Of a stretch of 64,000 nt of DNA, positions 1 through 8,341 are shown in pieces. Source of the DNA: CAZQGO01 sp964593065. Lineage in GTDB: Bacteria > Oederibacteriota > JAAXVQ01. Position 1 is the first letter of the stretch. Every line of letters begins with the position of its first letter. The translations under genes and the position numbers were made by a program. The stretch covers positions 1-64,000 of the forward strand of contig CAZQGO010000016.1 of NCBI GenBank assembly GCA_964593065.1, written 5' to 3'. Below the pieces are notes generated by a model, which ran no database searches, was not told the DNA's origin, and saw only the letters and a list, made by a program, of their open reading frames with translations.

Positions 1-194
1 AGAAAGCCGAACCCGTCGGGCAGGACTTCCAGCACGCCCTCGGCGGTAATGAGGCCGTTTTTCTGGGACTGGGCCTCGATGATCTTGAAGATCAGCTCCT
101 GGGTTTTCATGCCCGAAACCCCGGTCAACTTCAGATCCTTGGCCAGGTGATTCAGCTCGGAAATGCTTTTATGCTTCAGTTCTACGATGTTCAT
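1..194 (-). CDS. rho: Transcription termination factor Rho, N-terminal part (runs off the window)
   Basis: Only the first 64 residues are in the window. They begin MNIVELKHKSISEL, followed by the Rho N-terminal helical domain and the start of the RNA-binding cold-shock domain (ending VLPDGFGFL), a strongly conserved Rho signature. Rho is the hexameric RNA helicase that ends transcription of untranslated RNA. The ATG at 194 is preceded by AGGAAG at good spacing. The gene lies about 250 nt downstream of a near-consensus promoter, so its mRNA has a long leader. The 3' end is off the left edge, so the Walker motifs cannot be inspected. Confidence 0.95.
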   Translation of the reverse strand, partial: MNIVELKHKSISELNHLAKDLKLTGVSGMKTQELIFKIIEAQSQKNGLITAEGVLEVLPDGFGF

Positions 195-448
195 GGGACT
201 TCCTTTCTCGGGTTCGTGACCTTACCGGGCGTTCACAGCCGCGTGAGGGGAACTGGGCATGGGCGGGCACCAGGCGGACGGTCTCATGGCCGGCTGCTTC
301 CAGGCCAGACGCCATTTTGGGAAAGAGTCTGAACTGACACAAGGCTTACTCACGAATAAGCATATCCGAACTCAGGCAGATTGGAATCAAATATTGAACG
401 GAGTTTCGATTTGAGCACGCAGAACGTTGGCCAATACTTCGGCAGGCA
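195..448 (-). promoter_or_regulatory. Long untranslated leader of rho
   Basis: This roughly 250-nt stretch between the predicted transcription start and the rho ATG contains no convincing gene. In enterobacteria rho is autoregulated by premature termination in a leader of about this size, so the length is suggestive. I see no strong intrinsic terminator inside it. A 48-codon frame (ATG at 315, stop at 169) overlaps the rho start in another frame but has no ribosome-binding site. Confidence 0.45.
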
Positions 449-454
449 GGTATA

Positions 455-483
455 AGTATATGCAAGCCCTGCCCGCCTGTCAA
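455..483 (-). promoter_or_regulatory. Sigma-70-type promoter reading toward rho
   Basis: On the minus strand a perfect -35 TTGACA (478-483) and a -10 TATACT (455-460, 5 of 6) are separated by 17 bp. Transcription would start near 448. It sits just after the stop of the upstream cyclase gene, so rho has its own promoter. Confidence 0.75.
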
Positions 484-497
484 ATATTTTTTTCCGT

Positions 498-1931
498 TCA
501 GCGGGAATATCCCATGATCAGGTCCCGGCCGTTGCGCTTGGCCTCGTACAGGGAGGAGTCCGCGGCCGTGATCAAGGCCTCCCGGGTCAAGGCGTCCTCG
601 GGGTAGGTGGTGACGCCGCCCGAGATGGTGATGGTCATGCGCGTCCCGCCCAGGTCGATGGGGGTCGCCTTGAGAAGGGTGTTGATCCGCTCCGCGATTT
701 GCAGCGCGCGCGCCTTGGCGGCGTTCGGCAGCAGCACGGCGAACTCCTCGCCGCCGTACCGGGCCACCAAGGCCGTGGGACCCGACGCCTCCCGGATGCG
801 GGCGGCAGCCTCGGCCAGCACCGCGTCCCCCGTGGGATGACCGTGCGTGTCGTTCACCCGCTTGAAGTTGTCCAGGTCCAGCAGGATCAAGGACAGGAAG
901 TGACGGTAGCGCTCGGCGCGGTGCAGCTCTTCGCTGAACCGTTCCTGGAAGTGGCGGTGCACGTACAGTCCGGTCAGATTGTCCGTGATCGAAAGCGCCT
1001 GAACCTTGCGGTACAGCAGGGCCTTGCGCAGGGCAAACACGATCTGCTTGCCCAGCACGCCGGCCTGGTTGTATTCCACGGGCAGGAAGGCGTTGGCCTG
1101 TTCGGAGGCCAAGACCAGGATCCCGATCAGGGCGTCCCGCATCACCAGCGGGATGAGCAGGAGGGACCGCAGGCCGGAATCCTGCCCGAGGGGGGCCCAG
1201 CGCGGATCCCGGGCCAGGTCCCGAACCCGCACCGGACTTAGCGTGGCGCCCAGCCATTCGCGCAGCTTTTGCGGGTCGAAGGCTTCGGGCAGGCCTTCGT
1301 CCGGCACTTCGTGCCCGGGGGAGCCCAGGCGCTTGAAATCCCCTTTTTCATTCTCCGGCAGGTAGATGCCCAGGCGGGCTTCGGTTTCGACCTGGGGCCC
1401 GAAGTGCCGGGGCAGGCTTTTGGCCGTCAGGGTCCGGGCTTCATCGACTAAGGGCACCAGTTCCAAATAGCCCATGAGCTTCTTGGCCGTGGCGTACAGT
1501 TGCGCGAGGTTTTTCAGGCGCAGCTCGTATTCCGCCGTTTCGGCGCGGATCAAGCGTACCTTGCGTTCCACCTTGTGCAGCTTGGCTTCCAGGGGGGCCC
1601 GTTCCTCCTCCCAGGAGGCGAATTGGTCCGCATCGTCCCGCAAAATGAATGCGGCCAGGGCCAGGGTCAATCCGAAAATCAGCAAATGAATCAGCGCCGC
1701 TTCCCGGGAAAGGTAGCCCGCGGCCTGGGCGACGATGGTGAGGATCACCGCGGCCACCATGAAAACCACGACCCCGCGCAGATCCTCCCAATATCCCGCC
1801 AGGCAGATGAGGGGCACCAGCAGCATGGAAAAATAACTCTCGGGGCCCCAATCCTGCCCCAGGTACACGAGGCAGGCGGTAAAGAGAAAGCCCAAGGAGA
1901 GCAGGCCCCAGTGCCGCGCCACCCGGCTCAT
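498..1931 (-). CDS. Membrane GAF-GGDEF diguanylate cyclase
   Basis: The 477-residue protein makes cyclic di-GMP from two GTP. Residues 1-100 hold about four hydrophobic segments, 105-145 look like a coiled coil, 150-300 resemble a GAF sensor domain, and 310-470 are a GGDEF domain with the active-site motif ARYGGEEF and the entry motif SITDNLTGL. The RxxD inhibitory I-site expected five residues before GGEEF is missing (GPTA instead), so product feedback through that site is unlikely. The ATG overlaps the stop of the upstream paralogue by 4 nt (ATGA), implying translational coupling. The signal sensed by the GAF domain cannot be read from the sequence. Confidence 0.9.
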   Translation of the reverse strand: MSRVARHWGLLSLGFLFTACLVYLGQDWGPESYFSMLLVPLICLAGYWEDLRGVVVFMVAAVILTIVAQAAGYLSREAALIHLLIFGLTLALAAFILRDDADQFASWEEERAPLEAKLHKVERKVRLIRAETAEYELRLKNLAQLYATAKKLMGYLELVPLVDEARTLTAKSLPRHFGPQVETEARLGIYLPENEKGDFKRLGSPGHEVPDEGLPEAFDPQKLREWLGATLSPVRVRDLARDPRWAPLGQDSGLRSLLLIPLVMRDALIGILVLASEQANAFLPVEYNQAGVLGKQIVFALRKALLYRKVQALSITDNLTGLYVHRHFQERFSEELHRAERYRHFLSLILLDLDNFKRVNDTHGHPTGDAVLAEAAARIREASGPTALVARYGGEEFAVLLPNAAKARALQIAERINTLLKATPIDLGGTRMTITISGGVTTYPEDALTREALITAADSSLYEAKRNGRDLIMGYSR

Positions 1932-3352
1932 GCGCCGCCTCCCGCCAGCCTGACGCGGTTGCGCCCTTCACGCTTGGCGGCGTACAGCGCCTCGTCCGAG
2001 GCCTTGATCAGCTCCTCGGCCGAAATTCCGTGGTCCGGGCAGCCGGCGACGCCCAGGCTCACGGTAAAGCGGAGGGTCTCGGCCAGCACGCCGAAGGCCC
2101 GCTGGGCCACGCGGCTGCGGATACGCTCGGCCATGATCATGCCGGAGACGCTCGGCGTGGAGGGCAGCAACAGCACGAACTCTTCCCCGCCGTAGCGGCA
2201 CAGGATGTCGGTCACGCGCGCCTCCTCGCGCAGCACCTGCGCCAGCTGGGTCAGGACCTGGTCGCCGGCCAAGTGGCCCAGGTGGTCGTTGATGCGCTTA
2301 AAGTGGTCCAGGTCCAGGAGCAGCAGGGAAAACGGCGCCCGGTACTCCTGGAAGCGCTTGCATTCCTCCTCCAGCCGCTGGTTGAAAAAGCGCCGCAGGT
2401 ACAGGTGGGTCAGGCCGTCGGTCAGGGCCAGTTCCTGGGTCCGCTGGTACAAAACCGCGTTTTCCTGCGCCGCTCCCGCCAGGTCGGCCAAGATGGTGAA
2501 CAGGCGCAGGTCGTCGGTGCTGAACACGCCCGGGTAGGCGCTCTCCGCCCGCAGAATGCCCGTGACGTGCCCCTCGCTCAAGAGCGGCGCGATCATGAGG
2601 GAACTGATCGGGTTTTCCGAGGCCTCGCTGCGGAAGCGGAAATCCTTGTGGATGTCGCTGACCAAGAGCGTGCTGCGGTGCTGGCTGGTCCAGATGCCGA
2701 ACTGGTCGTCCAGCACACGCTCCGCCTCCACCCCTTCCGGCAGGGACTTGACCAGCGGCTGGCCGCCGCCGGGGTCGACGAAAGCCAGCATGTACCGGCC
2801 CCGCTCCGGGCCGACGATGTCACGCGCTTCCTTCACCACCGCCTCCGCAAGCTTGGACAATTCCATCTGGGAACCGAAGATTCTGGAGACGCGGTTTAAC
2901 AGGAAATATTTGTGAATTTTCTTCTGGTTGGATATCTTGGCCATGAGGTCGGTCTTATACCGTTCCCGGGAGGCAATGAGGCGCTCCTCGAGCACGGACA
3001 TGCGGCCGAAGTGAGCCAGTTTCCCCTGACTCTGGCGCACGCGGAACAGCCAGACCACGCCCCACGTCAATCCCAGGACCGCGATCTGCAGCCACACGCC
3101 CAGGCGGGCGGGAATTTCCTCCTCGCGCAGGCCGGCGTAAAAAAAGACCAGGGCCGTCAGCGCCACCTGGAACGCTTCCGCGATCCGCCCCAAAAAGGCT
3201 GCGGCCGCCAAGACGGGCATGATTCCCAGCAGCAGCCAGCCGTCCTCGCCGCTCACGGTTTGCAGCCACAGCAGCACGAAGGGCACCGCTGCCAGGGGCA
3301 CGCCGATCGCCGTACGCCAGACGGGACGGTCACGCAATGCCTTCCAGCCCAC
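1928..3352 (-). CDS. Membrane GAF-GGDEF diguanylate cyclase with I-site
   Basis: A 474-residue paralogue of the next gene with the same plan: several N-terminal membrane helices (about 13-105), a GAF-like domain (150-300) and a GGDEF domain (310-470) with CRYGGEEF. Here the I-site is present: RVTD lies exactly five residues before GGEEF, the spacing known for c-di-GMP feedback inhibition. The start is GTG at 3352, with a GGAGGGGG purine run overlapping the end of coaE; only 3 nt separate the genes. The pair probably arose by duplication and then diverged in feedback control. Confidence 0.9.
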   Translation of the reverse strand: MGWKALRDRPVWRTAIGVPLAAVPFVLLWLQTVSGEDGWLLLGIMPVLAAAAFLGRIAEAFQVALTALVFFYAGLREEEIPARLGVWLQIAVLGLTWGVVWLFRVRQSQGKLAHFGRMSVLEERLIASRERYKTDLMAKISNQKKIHKYFLLNRVSRIFGSQMELSKLAEAVVKEARDIVGPERGRYMLAFVDPGGGQPLVKSLPEGVEAERVLDDQFGIWTSQHRSTLLVSDIHKDFRFRSEASENPISSLMIAPLLSEGHVTGILRAESAYPGVFSTDDLRLFTILADLAGAAQENAVLYQRTQELALTDGLTHLYLRRFFNQRLEEECKRFQEYRAPFSLLLLDLDHFKRINDHLGHLAGDQVLTQLAQVLREEARVTDILCRYGGEEFVLLLPSTPSVSGMIMAERIRSRVAQRAFGVLAETLRFTVSLGVAGCPDHGISAEELIKASDEALYAAKREGRNRVRLAGGGA

Positions 3353-3355
3353 GTT

Positions 3356-4075
3356 TCACCCCCTCCGGGCCTTGGCCAGCAACTTTGGCCACAAGGTTTC
3401 CGCCGCCCGTTTGACCTCCGCGTCCGAACCCAGGTTCACCAAAACGAAATCCGCGAGCTTGGCGAAGACTTCGTCCTTCCACTGCATCCGCACCCGCCCG
3501 CTGGCCTCCTCCAAGGAGAGCCGATGGCTGTCGGCGATGCGCTGGGCCCGCAAGCCGCCCGGGGCGCGCACCCAGAGCACGACATCGCCCAGGCCTTTGA
3601 ACGCGCGCTCCGGATAGACGGCCATGTCCAGCACCAAGGGCCGGGAGGTCAGCCTCCGGTGGGTCTTGATTTTCGCGTTCAGGAGTCTTCGCAGCCTGGG
3701 ATGCATGATGCGGTTCAAGGCCTGCAGGGCCGTCGGGCTGGTGAACACGGTGGCCCCGAGCCGTTTGCGCTGAATCGCGCCACGGGCGTCGATGACCCAG
3801 GGCAGTTCGGGCAGGGGTTTGCCCCCGGCATCCACGAAATGTCCGGGGGTCAGCGGCGCGGCCGGATCCCACCCCTTTCTCAAGCGGGCGCCGCAAAATT
3901 CCTTGAGCACTTCGCGCCAGGCCGGTTCGTTGGGCTTCAGCAACCGGCGGGCGAGGCGATCCACGTCCACGACGCGGGCGCGGCAACGCTGCCGGAAGAC
4001 CCGGGCCACCGTGCTCTTGCCTGCTCCCAATCCTCCCGTGACGATGATGACCGGCGCGAGTTTGGTTTTGCCCAC
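3356..4075 (-). CDS. coaE: Dephospho-CoA kinase
   Basis: Catalyses the last step of coenzyme A synthesis, ATP-dependent phosphorylation of the ribose 3'-OH. The P-loop is GGLGAGKST at residues 14-22, followed by DVDRLARRLL (the DxD acceptor-site motif) and IMHPRLRRLL, all typical of CoaE. At 239 residues it is somewhat longer than the usual 200, mainly from a loop before the HP motif. The start is GTG at 4075 with AGGA 6 nt upstream. It heads a three-gene unit with the two diguanylate cyclases, an unusual partner choice. Confidence 0.92.
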   Translation of the reverse strand: MGKTKLAPVIIVTGGLGAGKSTVARVFRQRCRARVVDVDRLARRLLKPNEPAWREVLKEFCGARLRKGWDPAAPLTPGHFVDAGGKPLPELPWVIDARGAIQRKRLGATVFTSPTALQALNRIMHPRLRRLLNAKIKTHRRLTSRPLVLDMAVYPERAFKGLGDVVLWVRAPGGLRAQRIADSHRLSLEEASGRVRMQWKDEVFAKLADFVLVNLGSDAEVKRAAETLWPKLLAKARRG

Positions 4076-4199
4076 GGCGTTTCCTGTCCGCGGCGCCGGC
4101 CCCGCGTACCCGTCCGGAGGCGGCGTCCGCCTGGATCGCAGGGATCGGCTTCCCGCATGATCGTCGGGAACGGCCCGTCGCCTGCCCTGTCTGTACGGT

Positions 4200-4205
4200 A
4201 TTATA
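4200..4205 (-). promoter_or_regulatory. Candidate -10 element upstream of coaE
   Basis: A perfect TATAAT lies on the minus strand in the 183-bp gap between polA and coaE, about 125 nt before the coaE start. No good -35 hexamer is at the right distance, so this is only a candidate. The rest of the gap is GC-rich and shows nothing else clear. Confidence 0.35.
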
Positions 4206-4258
4206 CCCTCAACCCCCCGCGGGTAGAGAGAATATTCCGTTCTCCCGCCGCGGCGAGG

Positions 4259-6880
4259 TTACCCGTGCGCTTCCATCCAGTTGCGGCCCCAGGCCGCGTC
4301 CACCACGAGCTCCACCCGGAGGGCAAGCACCCCGCTCATGGTCCGGACGGCCAGCTCTTTCACCTCCGGCATTTCCCGGGCGGGCCCCTCGCAGACGAGT
4401 TCGTCGTGCACCTGCAGGATCATGCGCGTTTCCAGGCCCCGGGATTGCAATTCCCGGTCCAGCCGGATCATGGCCAGCTTGATGAGATCGGCCGCCGAAC
4501 CCTGCAGGGGAGCGTTGATCGCCATGCGTTCGGCGGCTTCGCGGATGTTCCGGTTGGCGGAGCGGATGTCCGGGATTCCCCGCCGGCGTCCCAGCAGGGT
4601 CGTTACGAATCCCGACTGCCGGGCTTGTTCGAGGGTGCCGTCCAGATAACCGCGCACCCGGGGGTAACGGGTAAAGAAGCGTTCGATGAATTCCCGCCCG
4701 CGCGCGGGGGAGATTTTCAACTGGCGCGCCAGGCCGAAGGGACTCACTCCGTAGGCGATGCCGAAATTGCAGGTCTTGGCCTGCCGGCGCATTTCCGCGG
4801 TCACGGCCTCCGGCGGCACCTGGAAGATCTCCGCGGCCGTGGCGCGGTGGATATCCTGACCCGCGGCAAAATCGGCCAGCATGTGCTCATCGCCCGACAA
4901 ATGGGCCAGCAGGCGCAGCTCGATCTGCGAATAATCCGCGGACAGCAGGGCGTGTCCGGGCCGGCCCGGCACGAAGGCGCGCCGCAGTTCCCGCCCCAGT
5001 TCGGTGCGGATGGGAATGTTCTGCAAGTTGGGATCCGAGGAAGAGAGGCGGCCGGTGGCGGCGCCCACCTGGTGAAACGTGGTGTGCAGGCGCTGGTCGC
5101 GGGGATCGACCAGCGACGGCAAGACATCCAGGTACGTGGACTTGAGTTTCTGCAGCTGCCGGTATTCCAGGATGAGCGCCGGCAGGGGATGGTCCGCGGC
5201 CAGGGCCTCCAGGACCTCCACGCTGGTGGAACGCCCGGTTTTGGTCTTGCGGCCCGGCGCGAGCCGCAGGCGCTCGAAGAGCACCTCCGCCAGTTGCTGC
5301 GTGGACCGGACATTGAAGTCCACGCCCGCCTGGCGGCGGATCTCCTCCTCCAGGTTCCGCAGCTTCAGGCCCAGCCGGATGCCCATGTCGTTCAAGGCCT
5401 CGCGATCGATGGCCACGCCGCGGGCCTCCATCTCCGCCAGGACCGGCAGCAGCGGCATCTCGATCTCCCGGTACACCTTCTCCACCCCGGTGGTCTGCAG
5501 GCGCGTCAGCAGGGGCGGGACCAGCATGAGATCCGCACAGGCCAGCAGCCCGGGTTGGTCCGGCGGCGGCGGCGCACCGAGCACGCGCGCCACGAAATCA
5601 TCCGGACGGTCGTCCGGCAGGTCCAACAAATGGGCCACGAGGTGCAAATCCTCCAGCGGCCCCCGCAGGTCCTGACCCGAGCGCAGAAGCGCCGTCCGCA
5701 GGGATTTGAGATCGTAGCCGACTTTCGTGACGCGGCCGTCGCCCAGAAGCTCCCGCCAGTCTCCGGCTCCGGCGGGTGAGTCCGGCAGGTCGTTTTCGGG
5801 ACGGGACAGCCAGGCCGCCTCCCGGGTTGCGGCGGCGAAGGACATCCCCGCCGGCAGCAGTTCCACCGCCAGTGTGCCGGTCTCGCGCGCCCGGGACAGG
5901 ACAGGGGCCAGCGGCGCCTCCGCCGAGAGACCGGCCGCCCACCCCCCGGCCGCGGGGGCCGCCTCCGCGGCCTCCGGGGGCAGCAGGCTTTTAAAGCCCA
6001 TCTCCGCCAGCAAGCGGTAAGCCGCCGCGGGCCGGGCGGCGGGCAGCCGGCACTGTTCCCACTCCAGTTTCAGGGGAACGTCGCGGGAAATGATGACCAG
6101 CCGCCGGGACAGCTCGGCTTCGGCCTTCTGCGCAACCAGGCGTTCTCTGAGCTTGTCCTGGGGAATTTGCGCTAAGGAGGCATACACCCGCTCCAGGCTT
6201 CCGAAATTCCGGATTAATTCCATCGCCGTCTTGGGCCCGACGCCCCGCACGCCGGGAACATTGTCCGAGGCGTCTCCCATCAGCGCCAGGACCTCCACGA
6301 CCTGTTCCGGCGCCACGCCGAAGACGCGCCGGACGCCCTCCGCATCCAGATTTTCCACCTCGCCTTGCCCTCCCCGGACCGGGCGCAACACCGTGACCCC
6401 GGGTTCCACCAGCTGGAAAGCGTCTTTGTCGGTCGTGAAGATCAGGGACTCGAGCCGGTCCCGGTGGGCTCGCGCCGCCAGGGTGCCGATGATGTCGTCG
6501 GCCTCCCAGCCGGATTTTTCGGCCAGGAAAAAGCCCATGGCTCGGACCATCTCCTTGACCAGCGGGAACTGGAGGCCGAGGTCCTCGGGCATTTCCTCGC
6601 GTTGGGCCTTGTAGGCGGTGAAGAGGCGGTGCCGGAAGGTGGGCTCGGGCGTGTCGAAAGCCACCACCCCGTACTCGGGTTGCAAGCGGTCGAGGAGGTT
6701 TAAGAGAATCTGGGCGAAACCGTACACGGCATTGACCGGCCGGCCCCGGGGATCGGTCAGGGGCCGGATGGCGTAAAAAGCGCGGTAAAGGTGCGCCGGC
6801 CCGTCGACGAGCAGCAGGCGTCCGGGCGCGGGTTTTCCCGCTTTCCCGTTTGGGGCCGCTGCCTTCCGCCCGGCTTTCAT
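4259..6880 (-). CDS. polA: DNA polymerase I, proofreading residues lost
   Basis: Repair and Okazaki-fragment polymerase of 873 residues. Roughly 20-290 is the 5' nuclease (EADDIIG, LMGDASDNVPGV), 320-470 a degenerate exonuclease-like domain, and 500-870 the polymerase with motif A (SADYSQIELR), motif B (RRQAKTCNFGIAYG) and motif C (QVHDELV). The DTET motif of the 3'-5' exonuclease is replaced by a stretch reading LAVELLPAG, and the second Asp is also missing (KVGYDLKSL), so proofreading should be dead, as in Taq polymerase. The ATG at 6880 overlaps the rlmD stop (ATGA); longer in-frame starts would lie inside rlmD and are rejected. Confidence 0.95.
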   Translation of the reverse strand: MKAGRKAAAPNGKAGKPAPGRLLLVDGPAHLYRAFYAIRPLTDPRGRPVNAVYGFAQILLNLLDRLQPEYGVVAFDTPEPTFRHRLFTAYKAQREEMPEDLGLQFPLVKEMVRAMGFFLAEKSGWEADDIIGTLAARAHRDRLESLIFTTDKDAFQLVEPGVTVLRPVRGGQGEVENLDAEGVRRVFGVAPEQVVEVLALMGDASDNVPGVRGVGPKTAMELIRNFGSLERVYASLAQIPQDKLRERLVAQKAEAELSRRLVIISRDVPLKLEWEQCRLPAARPAAAYRLLAEMGFKSLLPPEAAEAAPAAGGWAAGLSAEAPLAPVLSRARETGTLAVELLPAGMSFAAATREAAWLSRPENDLPDSPAGAGDWRELLGDGRVTKVGYDLKSLRTALLRSGQDLRGPLEDLHLVAHLLDLPDDRPDDFVARVLGAPPPPDQPGLLACADLMLVPPLLTRLQTTGVEKVYREIEMPLLPVLAEMEARGVAIDREALNDMGIRLGLKLRNLEEEIRRQAGVDFNVRSTQQLAEVLFERLRLAPGRKTKTGRSTSVEVLEALAADHPLPALILEYRQLQKLKSTYLDVLPSLVDPRDQRLHTTFHQVGAATGRLSSSDPNLQNIPIRTELGRELRRAFVPGRPGHALLSADYSQIELRLLAHLSGDEHMLADFAAGQDIHRATAAEIFQVPPEAVTAEMRRQAKTCNFGIAYGVSPFGLARQLKISPARGREFIERFFTRYPRVRGYLDGTLEQARQSGFVTTLLGRRRGIPDIRSANRNIREAAERMAINAPLQGSAADLIKLAMIRLDRELQSRGLETRMILQVHDELVCEGPAREMPEVKELAVRTMSGVLALRVELVVDAAWGRNWMEAHG

Positions 6881-8271
6881 GCGCTCTTCCGGACCAAGCT
6901 GGCCACGCTTTCCACGTGGTAGGTATGGGGAAACATATCCACCGGCTGTACGGACTGGACTTGATAGGGACCGGAGCATAAAACGGCCAGGTCCCTCGCC
7001 AAGGTCACGGGATTGCAGGAAACATAGACGATGCGGCCGGGGGCCAGCTTGCGCAACAGGGGCAGCAGCCCCGGCGCGCAGCCCTTGCGCGGCGGATCAA
7101 TGACCACCACGTCGGGTTTGAAGCCGGCGGCCAGCAGCTGCCGGACTCCGTCGCAAACGTCGGCCAGGAGAAATTCGACATTGGCGGCGTGGTTCAAATG
7201 CAGATTCGTGCGCGCATCGTCCACGGCGCTGTGCGCCGATTCCACGCCGATGGCCCGGCGCGCCAAGCGAGCCAGTTCCAGGGTCAGCCACCCCACGCCG
7301 CAGTACAGGTCCAGCACGGTATCCCGCGAGCCCGCCTGGGCGGCCGCGAGCACGGTCTCGGCCAAAACCGGCAGCTGCAGGGGATTGATCTGAAAAAAGG
7401 AAGGGGCGGATACGCGGAAGCGCAATCCCCGCACGGTCTCGTACAGGCAACCGCGGCCGTGCAGAAGACGGAAGTTCCGCCCCAAAACCACGTTGGTCTG
7501 CTGCGGGTTGACGTTCTGCACCACGCCGACCACTTCCGGCACCCGACGGCTCAAGGCCGCGGCGAACTCCGCCAAGCGGGGGACGTCCTCCACGGCCGTG
7601 ACCAGGATCGCCACGGCCTCGCCCGCCTGATGCCCGATGCGGATGACCAAGTGCCGCAAATCCCCCGCATGCCGCGCTTCGTCATACCCGCGGTACCCGA
7701 ATTCCCCGGCCAGCTCGCGCACGGCCCGAAACACCCGGTTCCCCGCCGCCGGCTGGGCCGGGCAATCTTCGAACGGCACGATCCGGTGGCTCTGCTTGGC
7801 GTAAAATCCGGCCAGGAGGCGGCCCGCCGCGGCCTGGAAGGGAATTTGAATTTTGTGCCGGTACCCGGTCTGCGCCAGGGACTTCATGGCCGGCAAGACC
7901 GGCGCGGATTTGAACCGTCCTACGTGCAGCAAGGCGTTTTCCACCAGCAGGCGTTTGGCCTCCAGCTGGGCGGGATAGGTCATGTGCTGCCAGGAACAGC
8001 CGCCGCAGGCGCCGGCCACCGGGCAGAAGGGCGTGCGGCGTTCGGGCGAAGCGCGTATGAGCTCGAGCACTTCGGCCCGGACGAATTGCTTCTTCACCTG
8101 CACCACCCGGGCGCGCACCTCGTCCCCGGGCGCGGTTTCCGGAATGAAAAAGACCAGGCCCTGGTGTTTGGCGATCCCCTCGCCGCCGTAGGCCAAGGCA
8201 TAAACGGCGAGGGTGAATTCCTGACCCACGGCCACGTCGAGAACGGCGCGCGTATGTGTCAAAAATCGCAT
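6877..8271 (-). CDS. rlmD: RlmD/TrmA-family RNA uracil-5-methyltransferase with TRAM domain
   Basis: SAM-dependent methylation of a uridine C5, most likely in 23S rRNA. An N-terminal TRAM domain is followed by the 4Fe-4S cysteines (CPVAGACGGC plus a later Cys in FEDCPAQ), a SAM-binding Rossmann fold (DLYCGVGWLTL), DPPRKG, and the catalytic Cys in VSCNP. The exact target (U747, U1939 or both) cannot be read from the sequence. ATG at 8271 gives 464 residues. A purine run AGGAAGGAG abuts this ATG closely, so a TTG three codons later (8262) is an alternative start. It is coupled to polA by a 4-nt overlap. Confidence 0.9.
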   Translation of the reverse strand: MRFLTHTRAVLDVAVGQEFTLAVYALAYGGEGIAKHQGLVFFIPETAPGDEVRARVVQVKKQFVRAEVLELIRASPERRTPFCPVAGACGGCSWQHMTYPAQLEAKRLLVENALLHVGRFKSAPVLPAMKSLAQTGYRHKIQIPFQAAAGRLLAGFYAKQSHRIVPFEDCPAQPAAGNRVFRAVRELAGEFGYRGYDEARHAGDLRHLVIRIGHQAGEAVAILVTAVEDVPRLAEFAAALSRRVPEVVGVVQNVNPQQTNVVLGRNFRLLHGRGCLYETVRGLRFRVSAPSFFQINPLQLPVLAETVLAAAQAGSRDTVLDLYCGVGWLTLELARLARRAIGVESAHSAVDDARTNLHLNHAANVEFLLADVCDGVRQLLAAGFKPDVVVIDPPRKGCAPGLLPLLRKLAPGRIVYVSCNPVTLARDLAVLCSGPYQVQSVQPVDMFPHTYHVESVASLVRKSA

Positions 8272-8341
8272 CTCCTTCCTTGGAATGACGGCTGAGGGGA
8301 CGCTTCCGGACCCGGCCGGAAGCCGGCGATTCGCGTCCGGG

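Noticed and set aside
169..315. 48-codon leader frame overlapping the rho start
   Set aside because: No ribosome-binding site, and it overlaps the rho coding sequence in another frame; chance opening in GC-rich DNA is likely.
2912..5779. Very long open frame on the plus strand (955 codons)
   Set aside because: It is antisense to polA, coaE and part of a cyclase gene; the product is His/Gln/Gly-rich with no domain, a usual artefact of high-GC coding DNA.
6881..6979. Longer polA start adding 33 residues
   Set aside because: The extension lies entirely inside rlmD and has no similarity to PolA; the ATGA overlap start is favoured.
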